Positions 34,222 through 46,478 of a stretch of 64,000 nucleotides of DNA are shown here, one piece after another. The stretch is from Ehretia macrophylla (Eukaryota > Streptophyta > Magnoliopsida > Boraginales > Ehretiaceae). The notes under the pieces were generated by a model that saw nothing but the letters and a program-made list of their open reading frames with translations, did no database searches and was not told the DNA's origin. Where the stretch lies: the NCBI GenBank assembly GCA_037974665.1, contig CM075764.1:117986325-118050324 (forward strand). The letters run 5' to 3'. Each line of letters opens with the position of its first letter. Within the stretch, counting starts at the first letter, position 1. A program made the translations under genes and the position numbers.

Positions 34222-36450
34222 GTATCTGTCAGCAAGAAAGCTGAGGCTTCAAAACCTTCTCTTACTCCGGAAGAGATAAAGATGAAAGCACAAGAATTAA
34301 GGTACATGTCAAATTTGTCCTTGTGCTTTTATTTAGTGTGTTCCTTGTATATTGTGTTTACTCATCTTGAGACGCTGTATATGCTAGTTACTATCTTTTA
34401 GCATGATATAGTAATGTTCTGATGGACAAATAACAATCACCTGGGTCTTTGACACTAAAATTGAGTTGTTGAATACATGCATGTAATGATAGATTTAGCA
34501 ATCACAATGATGCAATTTGACCAAAATCTTCTATACACAGTCAACAAAAATTAGTATTTTTCAAACTTCATCTTTGTCTGTAAAGTAACATTGTTCAATC
34601 ATCAACTAGAGTTTCAGATTGTAAATAGATAAAAGTATTTGAGTTTCTAAGGAAAAAGTAATTCAGTCCATGTCCCAATTATAGTAATCTATTTTTAGTT
34701 GCTTACTAATCTGCAGAACAAGTATTCTCTCTTCTTTGAGCACCATTTGACAGAGGGAACTGAATGAATATCTGAACATACTAGATACTCATTTTCATTT
34801 GAAGGTAATACAGAAAGCTTAAAATAAAGGCAAAGTTGGAAAGCTAATCTAGAACAGCAAGCTTGCCTATGGTCTTGGAGTTGGCAATTGTTTGTATGCT
34901 AATGTGATCTGCTCACCAAGACCATGTTTCTGTTGTAAATTAACGGATCTTCATGTGGTTTCGCACATAAAATTTTGCTGGATAGGATACATCATCGCAA
35001 TTTAAATAATTCAAGTGGTAACATAGATAATAAGTATGAATCATAGGAAATCTTCTTGTGGTAAGATATACTAGTTGGTAACTTGAACCATAAATATTTT
35101 ATTTTATAGGGGAAATAGGCTCCTTAGTGTCTGCATGTATTAGCTTCACTTACCGCTTATATTCACTCTTCCTATTATTCCATCAACTTGTTGTCACTTT
35201 TTTGTTGTTAAAATTTCAATTGTTCACTTTTATCACTTGATATGATATCAGGGAGAAAGCTCGTAAAAAGAAAGAAGAAGAAGAGAGGCGAATGGAAAGA
35301 GAAAGAGAGAAGGTACCTTTTGTTTCCTTGTCATTTCTTCTAACTGTAAACTCATCAGAAATATTATTATTGGTTCTTCTTTTTTGATTGAATTTGCAGA
35401 TATAGCACCTTACGTTGGATTTTTTTCCTGTGGTCATGACATGATAAATATTCCAATGCCCACTTCAATTTCATGATAAATTTCTACCGTTCTCGTCACT
35501 ATTAATCTACATAGTTCTATTACTATTATATGAATTTTGGGTATTAAATTTATTTCAAGAAAGAATTCGAAATGGAAAGGAACTTCTTGAAGCAAAGCGA
35601 ATTGAGGAAGAAAATGAAAGAAAACGGTTTGTTTCACTTCTAATATATACACATTGGTATGTTTTGTAAGCGACTTTTGCTAATTGCCCTGGAATATGGT
35701 GATTTGATCTTGCAGTATAATCGCCTTGCGGAAAGCAGAGAAAGAGGAAGAGAGAAGACCTGGAGAAAAAATCCGTCAGAAATTGGAAGACAAGGTCTGG
35801 ATGATTTTTCCTAGTGTTAGATTCTCTTTTCTTAATATCTCGCTTCAATCATCCGACAATCAGCTTGTTGTCAAAGTAGTAAATGCCTGTCTATAAGAAA
35901 AGGCTGAGATCAAATTAAAATATATGCATTTACACTTCATAAGTCTTTTGATTTGGAAAACCATGATCAGTCTTTACCCTGTAGCTTAAACTCTGAGCTG
36001 TCTCTCTATTATGGTCATATTTTCTATGGTGAAGCTGCTTATCATAGGGCTGAATGTGGCAAGATTAAGCTACAGTTTTCTTAATCGTATTGTCACACTG
36101 ATAATTAAGATGTCTACTCCGAATTGTTCGTTACATGCAGTAGTATGCTTATAACAAAGTATCTCTGATTTTTATAGGCAGAAAGAAGAACGAAGCTTGG
36201 ATTACCACCTGAAGATCCTGATGCTGTAAAACCTCCTGCACCTGTTGTGGAAGAAAAGAAGGTTTGAGTTTATTGGAATGATCTGTATATATAAATTATG
36301 CTTCGTACTCAATATCATCTTGTCAAAAACATGAGGTAAAGAAGCATTTCTATTATCATGGAAAAATTACAGAGCTTATTGCCAGTCAAGGCAGTTACAT
36401 AGGCAGAACAAATGAGAGAGTGTTTAAGGTCCTTCAAACAACATCACAAG
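34222..36450 (+). pseudogene. Captured exons of a UBA/PUG-domain protein gene
   Basis: Six consecutive exons with intact introns: 34222-34301, 35252-35312, 35559-35626, 35716-35794, 36178-36261 and 36373-36450. Their phases join into one frame encoding a charged, coiled-coil-like region (KKKEEEERRME, EAKRIEEENERKR, LRKAEKEEERR), then KLGLPPEDPDAV and AEQMRECLRSFKQHHK. The last motif matches the start of the PUG domain in plant UBA/PUG proteins, which bind p97/CDC48-type ATPases. Assignment to that family is from memory of the motif. Damage: the acceptor before exon 3 reads CAA (35556-35558), and exon 6 has TAG at 36400-36402. The rest of the PUG domain is not found, and the intron after exon 6 is where the LARD-like element lies. 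Confidence 0.7.
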
Positions 36451-36687
36451 GTAATGATTACTTTTTGTCCTCCATGTTGCATTCTTTGTTATGTGTTCCA
36501 TGAGGAAAAATGACCTTAGGTTCTTGTTTATTTAGGGGTGTATAAAGATGTTGATTTATGCAACCAATTAGTACAGGCATCGTATACAATCTTGTGTGTT
36601 ATTTTTAGCAGGGAGTATATGTAGAAATTATTAGATGTATTATTTAGACATATTTATGAAATTAGAATCCTCTTTATAGACTTTCTA

Positions 36688-39098
36688 TGTGAAATTCCAG
36701 TTTTTGTCTTTACCTCGATTTGCATATTTTTACCTCGATTTGCGTGATTTGGCATGTTTATGTGTTATATGAGTTAGAATATGCTAAATATGTTATTTAT
36801 ATTCCTAGTACATGTTATGTGTGCATTCATGAAATTTTCATAAAAAACGGGATCAAAAATTTTATCGACGATTTTTGTGAATAGTGTTTTGAACACCTGT
36901 CCGTTAAAATTTTTACAAGGGTGTTTTAAATATCTTAAAACCTAGTCCTCTATTATTAATAGACCCATGTTTGATAAAAATTGATTCTAAAACGGAATAG
37001 TAATTTAAATAGACTTTTCGGATGAAAAGTAACGTTTTTTAGCCAGATAGTGATTTCTTCTAAACCCGATTCTTGCATTGACTTTTGTTGACCTAGTATA
37101 TATTAATATAAATGTATTTATATGTGGTATTAAATGATTTTAGATTAATTGTGCATTCAAAAGATATTTGAAAATAAATAATATGACTTTTCACATTTTT
37201 ATGCAAAAATCGCGATTTTAGCCGAGTCGGGTGAAAGTATTTGCATGAGAAAACTCTTGTCACCTAAAAAAAATACACTCATTTTACACACACATTACCG
37301 AAAATCCATGAGGGAGAAGAAAAAAGACATTTTCAAAGTCTTTCAAAGCATTTTTCACATAGATTTTGCAATTCAAGTCCAAATCACTTCATTCAAAGCT
37401 TGATTTCACATGTTGGGGCATCCATTCTACATCTTACTTGTATCAAAACACATCAAAGGTGAGAGAAAAATTCTAGATCGCAAAATGTCATTTTTATGTT
37501 TTTGCATATAATTGAATTTTGAATCGTTAGAAAGTTGAATTGATGTTATATTATTGCTCAGTGCATGCTAAGGATCGTTTATATGTGTTTATATAAGATT
37601 TGAACCGTTGTAGCATGAATTTTTATTTTCGGGTATTAAAAGTTGAGTTATTGGCTATTTGTTGAATATTTTGAGTTGTAGTGGTTAGAATCGATTACCG
37701 TCGATTTGTAAAAGTTTGTTAAATACGGGGTAGTACCGTTGTAATACCGAAATTTTGATTGTGATGTCGGTGCGAAAGTCTGAAAATTTCAGCCTAGGTG
37801 CATTGAGGTTTTAGGATTGTTGGCCTTGATTTGGATGTATTTTGGTTGATTTTCGAGGTGGCTAATGTAGTTTATTGAGTGGGTGAGTGATAGAAACTTG
37901 TTTGGAGTTGTTTGGATTAGTAGAATGTAAGTTATGATAATTAGAAGTTTAAGTTGTCTTCTTTAAAATGTTGATATATGCCTTTAGATAATCGGGTGGC
38001 GTTTGAGTGATTGAATTGTGAGTTGTTGATGGTTAGATTAGGGTTTGGTTGTGTGTCTAATGCATGTTAAGTTGGGTGGCCTACTTTGTCATCTAACTTA
38101 GTTGTTTAGTTGTTAATTGATTAATCGATGTAATGTTGTTGAAATGTTATTAATTGATTGATGACTTATTGATTATTGATTATTGATGAACCGGGAGATA
38201 GTCAACAGAAAATGTTGTCCTTCTGTGATTGAATGTTTATCATTATTGTTGAGTCTTGATATGCGTGTGCCACCTCTCGTGCGATATCAGGCTATCGGGT
38301 TGAAAATGGCATGGCTATCAGAGGCTATCCTTCTCGCATGGGCAGAGATGCCATGGAGGGCAGGGCTAGTGAGGTACCTCGAGTGTGTGTGTCATAAGGG
38401 TGATAAGAAGTTGGTTGAGATCGTGATGGCATTTGGAGCTACACCAACTAGAGTATCCTTTATTGATTGGTCATTATAGTTAATATGCTTATATTGTTAT
38501 TGATGATTATTGTGTATTTACTGCTCAAATGATGATTTCCAAGGAGTATAGTAAACACTGTTAGAGATCTATTGAATCCTCACTGAGCTTGTTTTATATA
38601 AGCTCACTCTCAATTATTGTATGCATACAGGTGTTATTGATCAAGATTACGGATACGTGCCTCAAGAAGCTGAGAATGTGTTTTATGTGGACGAGTCTTG
38701 TGTGCCAGAGTTGTTGCCATGAATTTGTCTTAATTGTTGTAATATGTTATATTGTATAACTTACTCAATTATAAGACTTATGTATATTGCTAATTTAGTA
38801 GTCTTGTTTTGGAACATGTTTAGGTTGCTGAATTGGTTATAATAGATTTTGGAAATATATATTATATAGTAAATGTTTAATGTTGGAACAGAGGCGTGTA
38901 ACCTATGGATGCAATGGTAAACGAATGTTTAATGAATATTGTGGTTGTGTTGTTTAATCGTTGAATTATTTGTGGAATTGGATGTATGAGTTGCGAAGAG
39001 GTTGGTTTAGAGCCTCGATATCCGGTTACAGTCGTTATACTACCGAAATTTCGTTGCATCCTGACTGATCTTAAGGGGGGTCAAGTTGGGGCGTGACA
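36688..39098 (+). repeat. 5' LTR of LARD-like element
   Basis: 2411 bp. Contains a 98-codon open frame at 38183-38479 that is truncated by a frame change in the 3' LTR (43520-43708), so it is not conserved as protein. Lacks a roughly 170-bp segment present in the 3' LTR. Confidence 0.9.
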
Positions 39099-39103
39099 TT
39101 AAG

Positions 39104-39115
39104 TGGTATCAGAGC
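39104..39115 (+). other. Primer-binding site of LARD-like element
   Basis: TGGTATCAGAGC, a full match to the plant initiator tRNA-Met complement, 5 bp after the LTR. Confidence 0.9.
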
Positions 39116-41845
39116 GCATGTTTAGCTGTCAGCCGGGGTATCCTCTGAATGTGGGTAGTGGTCTAAGCATGCAAGTATGTATTAAGTGAAAGAAAAGTAA
39201 AACATATGTTAATATGTTTATGTAATTAATTTATTTATGTGTCTGACTTTCTATGTGATCAATATGCTTTATGTGTTAAGTGAACTAATGTGGTCAATAT
39301 GTTTTATGTGATAACGTGTCTTACGTACTCAATGTGTTGTAGTTAATATGCATTTTGTGATTAATGTGTATTATATGAAAAATGTGTTTTATGTGATTGA
39401 TGTGTCTGTGTGAAGTTAGTTGCTTATGTGGTTTTAATTGTTTATAACTAGCTTATGTGAAACAACGTGCTTTAGGTTCTCAATGTACTTTAAGTGACCA
39501 ATTTGAGTTACGTGATCAACTTGTCTTATGTGAAGTTTGTTGCTTATGTGACTTTAATTGTTTATAACTTATTTCTGTGATATAACCTGTTTATGTGATG
39601 TTGACTTCTTATATCCTGAATTGTATGTTATGTGATAATGTTGTAATATATGATAATCATGTAATATGTTAGTACTTGTTTTCATGAGATATAATTGTAT
39701 ATATGCCATAACTATGACTGCAAGAGTTTTCAAAAATAGAGGTAGGCCATGATTTTGAATTATTAATATTCTAGTAGTTTATCAGTGAGATTTTAATTGT
39801 TATGTTTATGGATTTTAGTCTCAGTTTAATGAATCTGTTCTTGATGTTCCTTTAGTGAGAATGAAGTTGTTCGAGGAAATAGCAATGTATCTTGATGATT
39901 ATAATTACTTTTGTTGTCATGTTTAACTTGTTATTACTTGGAGATGGATCATAAGTTGAGGTTTCCGTGAGGTTGCAATTAGACACTTTTGGAGTCTTAA
40001 CTCAGACTATACTTCTTTGAGGTTATTTTAGAATGAATTTATTTGAGGAATTGGTGATGTATATTTGTGAATGGAATGAAATGTGGTATAACATGTGAAT
40101 ATTTCTACTATTTGGGATTGCTATATTATTAATGGATATTTTGGAGTTTTGATCTTTAAACCTTGGAGACAATTAGAGTAATTTCTGACTAAAGTTACTT
40201 TATTCGAAGATGTAATTGTTGGGAGATAGAATTATTTGAGGAAATAAGAATGCATTTTGGTGACTGAACATTTACTTGCCTACATTGAGCTTTTGAGTTC
40301 TAGGTGGTATGACTTTCTAAATTGTTGATTGGGGATTCTCTTGTGTTATAATGAGTTAATATGAATCTGTATTGTGTTATTAGATTTTGGAGTCTTCATC
40401 AGTGACTCTTGTTGGGTAATCGGTGATTTATCTTGTTTGGTGATTAGTCTGGTACGGAATGTAAAATTTTGGAGTGATTTATCTTGTTAGGTGATTGTTA
40501 TGACTCCTTAGGTTCTCTAGATCTCCTTAGTGTCTTGTTTTGGAGGAAGATAGATTGTAGGATTTGACTTGGTATTTAAATGTGTAGGTGGGACACCCCT
40601 TTTGTGCTTCCTATTCTATTGGTCTTATTATTCTTTTCTACTCTATTCTCACTTATTTGAGAGAGAGTTACACTTTTCTAGCATATCAATTGTTTCTTGA
40701 AAGTTTTACTTATTGGATTAAAGGATTCTATACTCATTTGACATTGTTTCTATTCTTAACATTCATATTTGCTTCTTATAGCAATGTCGTTTATTGGAGT
40801 TAAGATTTGAGACTTCTATATTTCATTCTATATATCCAGCCATTGATTTCAATATATTTCATTTCATCCTATTACTATTCATTTGAAAGTAATTTTTTCT
40901 TTGGTATACCATTTTACTTGTTTGAATTTCACTTGCTTGATGTACTCCCTACCTAAGTACATCATTGTCATTCTTGTTGATCTTTGTTAATCCTATTGTT
41001 TTATTATTAAATCCAGAGCCATTACTTTGCTTGTAATTGCTCATTTAATATACTCAGCACTGTCCTTTCTTATTTATACTTCTTTGGTTATTGCGTGCTG
41101 AGATACTCATTATCTTGACACTCATATTTTCTATTAAATTAATCATCTCTTATCTCTTAATTTCATTTCACCTCAAGTACAACTTACTTGTTGGTCCCTT
41201 GAACAATCATCGAGAATTGAAATGTTTACTTGTTCAGGAATGTTTGTTCAACATACTCAGCACTGTTTTGATCCGTCATCATCCTTGGTTCGTACTTATT
41301 TAAGTGATAGGTGCTGAGACATTCCTTATATTAGTTATCATGCTTTCTTATTAAACTATTAGCCTCTTGATTCTCTAACTTGTTTGACCTCTTGTTCACT
41401 TGATTGTTGGCTCGAATATGACTTTCCATATCCTTATTTCCTTGTAAATTTCATAATAGCCATATTCTGACCAATGTCACTTTTGAGATATTCCCTTGAT
41501 CGGTAATCATTTATGTTATCGTGAATGAGTTTTTAAACCCTCGGGGTGTTCATAGAGCTCTTTTGTGTAGTAGGGGATGATTGATAATTAGTGGTGTCAT
41601 GCTAAGACTTTGGAGTTGCGATTTTTTTCATGTGCAATATGATATTAAGTAGGAGAGAATTATGAATTGAAGATTGTCTTGGAATTATGATCATCAACTT
41701 GCAGTCAACAGAGTTTGTTCTTTTGAGGTCTTTGGTTAGGTGTCATCTTAAAAGATAAATGAGAACTAAGAGAAGTATTGTTAAGTGTAATGATTGAGGA
41801 TTTAATTTTCTGTCAGTTCGAGAATTGCGCGAACGCAATTATTTT
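39116..41845 (+). other. Non-coding interior of LARD-like element
   Basis: No gag, protease, RT or integrase motif. The first part (about 39220-39670) is a degenerate array with recurring TTATGTGAT and CAATATG words. The second half is pyrimidine-rich. Open frames of about 70 codons are chance. Confidence 0.8.
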
Positions 41846-41857
41846 AAGGGGGGAGAA
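41846..41857 (+). other. Polypurine tract of LARD-like element
   Basis: AAGGGGGGAGAA immediately before the 3' LTR. Confidence 0.9.
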
Positions 41858-44438
41858 TGCAAAACCCTAGTTTTTGTCTTTACCTCGATTTGTGTGTCTT
41901 TGTCTCAAATTGCGTGATTTGACCTGTTTATGTGTTATATGAGTTAGAATGTGCTAAATATGTGATTTATATTCCTAATAATGCTATGAGTGCATTCATG
42001 AAATTTTTATAAAAAACGGCATAAAAAATTTTATCGACGATTTTTGTGAATAATATTTTGAACACCTGTCCGTTAAAATTTTTACAAGGGTGTTTTAAAC
42101 GTCTTAAAACCTAGTCCTCTATTATTAATAGACCCATGTTTGATAAAAATTGATTCTGAAACGGAATAGTAATTTAAATAGACTTTTCGGCGAAAAGTAG
42201 TATTTTTGAGCTAGATAGTGATTTCTTCTAAACCCGATTCTTGCATTTACTTTTGTTGACCTAGTATATATTAATATAAATGTATTTATATGTGGTATTA
42301 AATGATTTTAGATTAATTGTGCATTCAAAAGACATTTGAAAACAAATAATATGACTTTTCACCTTTTTTTGCAAAAATCGCATTTTTAGCCGAGTCGGGT
42401 AAAAGTCTTTCCATGAGAAAACTCTTGTCACCTAAAAATAAACTACTTAAAATAGTCTAAGTGTTAAATTAATGTTTTAAGCAAGAAATAGTCTAAATTG
42501 GAATTAAAAGACAAGAAAACACTAAAAACAACTAAGTGTCAACTTTGACTTTCTTTTATTTGTTTGACCTTTGCTTAGTATATCATCAATATACATTAAA
42601 AGCTCACAAAACATACTCAATTTACACACACATTACCGAAAATCCATGAGGGAGAAGAAAGAAGGCATTTGCAAGGTTTTTCAAAGCATTTTTCACATAG
42701 ATTTTGCAATTTAACTCCAAATCACTTCATTCAAAGCTTGATTTCACTTGTTGGGCATCCATTCTATATCTTCCTTGCATCAAAACACATCAAAGGTGAG
42801 AGAAAAAATCTAGATCTCAAAATGTCATTTTTATGTTTTTGCATATAATTGAATTTTGAACCGTTAGAAAGTTGGATTGATGTTATATTATTGCTCAGTG
42901 CATGCTAAGGATCGTTTATATGCGTTTATATAAGATTTGAACCGTTGTAGCATGAATTTTTATTTTTGGGTATTAAAAGTTGAGTTATTGGCTATTTGTT
43001 GAATATTTTGAGTTGTAGTGGTTGGAATCGATTGCTGTCGATTTGTAAAAGTTTGTTAAATACGGGGTAGTACCGTTGTAATGCTGAAATTTTGATTGTG
43101 ATGTCGGTACGAAAGTCCAAAAATTTTAGCCTAGGTGCATTGAGGTTTTAGGGTTGTTGGGCTTGATTTGGATATGTTTTGGTTGGTTTCCGAGGGGAAT
43201 AATGTAGTTGAATGAGTGGGTGAGTGATAAAAACTTGTTTGGAGTTGTTTGGATTAGTAGAATGTAAGTTATGATAATTAGAAGTTTAGGTTGTCTTCTT
43301 TAAAATGTTGATATATGCCTTTAGATGATCAGGTGGCATTTGAGTGATTAAATTGTGAGTTGTTGATGGTTAGATTAGGGTTTGGTTGTGTGTCTAATGC
43401 ATGTTAAGTTGGGTAGCCTACTTTGTCATCTAACTTAGTTGTTTAGTTATTAATTGATTAATTGATATTATGTTGTTGAAATGTTATTAATTGATTGATG
43501 ATTTATTGATTATTGATTATTGATGAACCAGGAGATAGTCAACGGAAAATGTTATCCTTCTGTGATTGAATGTTTATTATTATTGTTGAGTCTTGATATG
43601 CGTGTGCCACCTCTTGGGCAGTATCGAGCCGTCGGGTTGAAAACGGCATGGCTATTAGAGGTTACCCTCATCTCGCATGGGCGGAGATGCCATGGAGGGC
43701 AGGGCTAATGAGGTGCCTCGGGTGTGTATGTCATGGGGGTGATAAGAAGTTGGTTGAGATCGTGATGGCGTTTGAAGCTACACCAACTAGAGTATCCTTT
43801 ATTGATTGGTCATTATAGTTAATGTGCTTATATTGTTATTGATGATTATTGTGTGTTTATTGCTCAAAGGATGATTTCCAAGGAGTATAGTAAATACTGT
43901 TAGAGATCTATTGAATCCTCACTGGGCTTGTTTTATATAAGCTCACTCTCAATTATTGTATGCATACAGGTGTTATTGATCAAGATTACGGATACGTGCC
44001 TCAGGAAGCTGAGAATGTGTTTTATGTGGACGAGTCTTGTGTGTCGAAGTCGTTGCCATGACTTTGTCTTAGTTGTTGTAATATGTTATATTGTATAACT
44101 TACTCAATTATAAGACTTATGTATATTGGTAACTTAGTAGTCTTGTTTTGGAACATGGTTAGGTTGCTGAATTGGTTATGATCTATTTTGGAAATGTATA
44201 TTATATAGTAAATGTATGAAGTTGGAACGGAGGCGTATAACCTATGGATGCAATAGTAAAAGAATGTTTAATGAATATTGTGGTTGTGCTGTTTAATCGT
44301 TGAATTGTTTGTGGAATTGGATGTATGAGTTGCGAAGAGGTTGGTTTAGAGCATCGGTATCCATGTTGCAGTCGTTATATTGCCAAAATTCTGTTGCGTC
44401 CTGACTGATCTTAAGGGAGGTCGAGTTGGGGCGTGACA
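41858..44438 (+). repeat. 3' LTR of LARD-like element
   Basis: 2581 bp, collinear with 36688-39098 except for scattered substitutions and an extra segment at about 42435-42608. Followed by TTCTA. Confidence 0.9.
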
Positions 44439-44443
44439 TTCTA

Positions 44444-45939
44444 CTTATTTAACATTCAATACCCATCATTGATAAAATTTTTGCATAATAAAAATCCAAA
44501 TTGTTCATATTGCAATTTTTGGACGATTTAAGAGACGTATATAGATGTTACTAGCAGGAAACAGGTTCCAAATTTCCTTTGACAATCTATCATTTCTTAT
44601 GATTTGATAATTCCTATGACCTTGAAATTTCACATGCAATCTGGTCGTGTGGAATATGGGATGAAGTTAGTTTAAATATAGTTAATTGAGTGATGAAAAG
44701 AAACATTGTATACATGATAATTATCATAATAAAAACATGTTATTATAGGTAATGGACAGCAGTAGGAGCCAACGTAAATGAAGAGGATCCTGCTTCAACC
44801 TTGTCATAAATCATAAATATAATAGACAGAGAGGAAGGAAACATTTTGACTTCGACTTTCTGGAAATTTTATTTGCATATGAGGACCACAGAGAGAGAAG
44901 ATGAAACCCCTAATATACAAGTTCTGAAAGGTCTGGTCTCATCTGGGATTTTATGATACTGAGTATGACGTACACCAGCAAATTTGTTTGTGTTTGTCTA
45001 GGATTGAGATAGGATCGTTTACGACTATTTAATTTAAATTTAAATTTTGATTGTCAACATTTTAATTAAATTTTTTATATGAATTTGACATTTCAAAAGA
45101 ACTTTTAATTCTGCTATTCTAATTATAAAAATTGCCCACACGATTGTTCAAGAACATATCGCGCTAAGTTTTTCGTGATCTTTTAATTTCTTTTATCATG
45201 TTTATTTGCTGCAAGGACTAACAAATATTTTACAGGCTATAATTGAACTTGCTTTTGTGCATGTTTGAACTTAAACAATACTTTTTTGCTTTTCATCAGC
45301 TCTTTTCTCTAAAATGATTTTTTATTGAAAGAAGGAACTTACAAGAGAAAGAAGTCAATGTCATCTACAATTTCTTTGGTTATCAAGCTCCTGGATCCAT
45401 CAAAATTTGATTGTGATTATGTCTAAGTTCTAGTTTTAAATGCTTTAGTTATTTTCATGTTATATGAATATATTTTCTTGGGTTAGTGAACATTTTTAGC
45501 TAATGCTTCTGTGCATCCCGCTACGGTGGACTTATACAATTATAATGAATACATTATAGATTTTGTATACCCAAATGTATTATACAAGTTGCTCAATTGC
45601 ACTGTAAATATATTGTTATTGCCAATATTAAGGAATACACTACTGAGATGAATACTTTAAATTTCAGGTGTTAGAGCTAATGCTTCTAAAGGCTTTGGTG
45701 AACTTTTGGGACGTGACACACAATATTGTTTTTTAGTTCAAATGTTTGGGACGCAACACACGTTATTGATTTTTGTTTCAAATGTTTAGAGAACTAGTCT
45801 ATGAGATAACATTTCAGATCTATACTAGTTAATAAAATAATTCTACTTTGGTAGCTCTTTTATTGTATATTTAGTTTGTTTTAATTGTTGTTTGGTTGTA
45901 CATGGTCCACAGTTTTTCCTTTTTTAATTTTAACATCTT
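44444..45939. other. Right interior of CACTA, unrecognised
   Basis: 1.5 kb between the LARD-like element and the right subterminal array. AT-rich, no recognised exon. Segments such as TAGGTAATGGACAGCAG (about 44747) could be a splice-like junction of the captured gene, but I could not assign a coding frame. Confidence 0.45.
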
Positions 45940-46437
45940 TATTGGCGAGAGCTTGGCGACGACAATTTTGGTGACGGAGATGCTCCCGTCTCCAATTTTG
46001 GAGGGGAAATATTAGCGAGGGCTTGACGATGACAATTTTGGTGACGGTTTGGTGAGGGGTTAAGTTGGCGAGTGCTCAGTGACGGCAAACATTGGTGACG
46101 GCCGAGTGACGGGATATGTTGGCGAGGGCTTGGCGAGGACAATTTTTGTGACAGTTTGGAGATGGATTAAGTTGGCGAGGGCACGGTGACCGCAAACTGT
46201 TGTGACTACTTGGAGACGGAAAATTTGGCGAGAGCTTGGTGACGGGAGAATTGGAGACGGACTGGAGATAGTTTTGTAACCGTCGACAAATTGGTGACGG
46301 CTTGGTGAGGGGTACGATTTTGGCAACCATCTCTTGTTTGACGGACGTTTCCTCTCATCGTGCCGTCGCAAATTCCAAATTGGCGACAGCACGGTGAGGG
46401 GAACAGTCTCTCGTAAAATATAATTTTTTTTGTAGTG
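45940..46437. repeat. Right subterminal repeat array and terminus of CACTA
   Basis: Repeats of GGCGAGGGCTTGGCGA, TTTTGGTGACGG and AGTTTGGAGACGG types, ending in TTTTTTTTGTAGTG. It is the counterpart of the left array. Minus-strand open frames here are products of the repeat. Confidence 0.8.
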
Positions 46438-46440
46438 TAT

Positions 46441-46478
46441 TTGCATTATATCTATGCATCGCACGGGTATAAAACTAG
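46441..46478 (+). mobile_element. Helitron-like 3' terminus
   Basis: GCATCGCACGGGTATAAAACTAG followed by T resembles the 3' end of plant Helitrons: a GC-rich hairpin-like block, then CTAG next to T. The hairpin is decayed. Removing the CACTA element and one TAT joins this to 32600-32670, so the CACTA may have landed in a Helitron. A 5' TC end was not securely found. Confidence 0.5.

Larger units (their letters stand above)
36688..44438 (+). mobile_element. LARD-like non-autonomous LTR retrotransposon nested in CACTA
   Basis: LTRs at 36688-39098 and 41858-44438 are long (2.41 and 2.58 kb), start TG and end GGGGCGTGACA. A perfect target duplication TTCTA flanks it (36683-36687 and 44439-44443). 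An initiator-tRNA-Met primer site and a polypurine tract are present. The 2.76-kb interior has no gag or pol homology and no long open frame. Large LTRs with a non-coding interior match the LARD class, which depends on another element for enzymes. Superfamily cannot be set without coding domains. Confidence 0.92.
32671..46437. mobile_element. CACTA DNA transposon carrying host gene exons (Pack-CACTA)
   Basis: Left end CACTACAATAAAAATTGG at 32671, right end in inverted orientation TTTTTTTTGTAGTG ending at 46437. Both are followed inwards by GACGG/CCGTC-rich subterminal arrays. A 3-bp duplication TAT flanks it (32668-32670 and 46438-46440), as expected for CACTA (En/Spm) elements. It is 13,767 bp, or about 6.0 kb without the nested LARD-like element. 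No transposase gene was recognised, so it is non-autonomous. The interior holds exons and introns of a host PUG-domain gene. Confidence 0.88.

Noticed and set aside
38183..38479. 98-codon open frame in the LARD LTR
   Set aside because: The corresponding region in the 3' LTR is frameshifted and ends early, so there is no sign of protein conservation.
39104..39115. Possible tRNA-related sequence
   Set aside because: It is only the primer-binding complement of initiator tRNA-Met; no cloverleaf is present.
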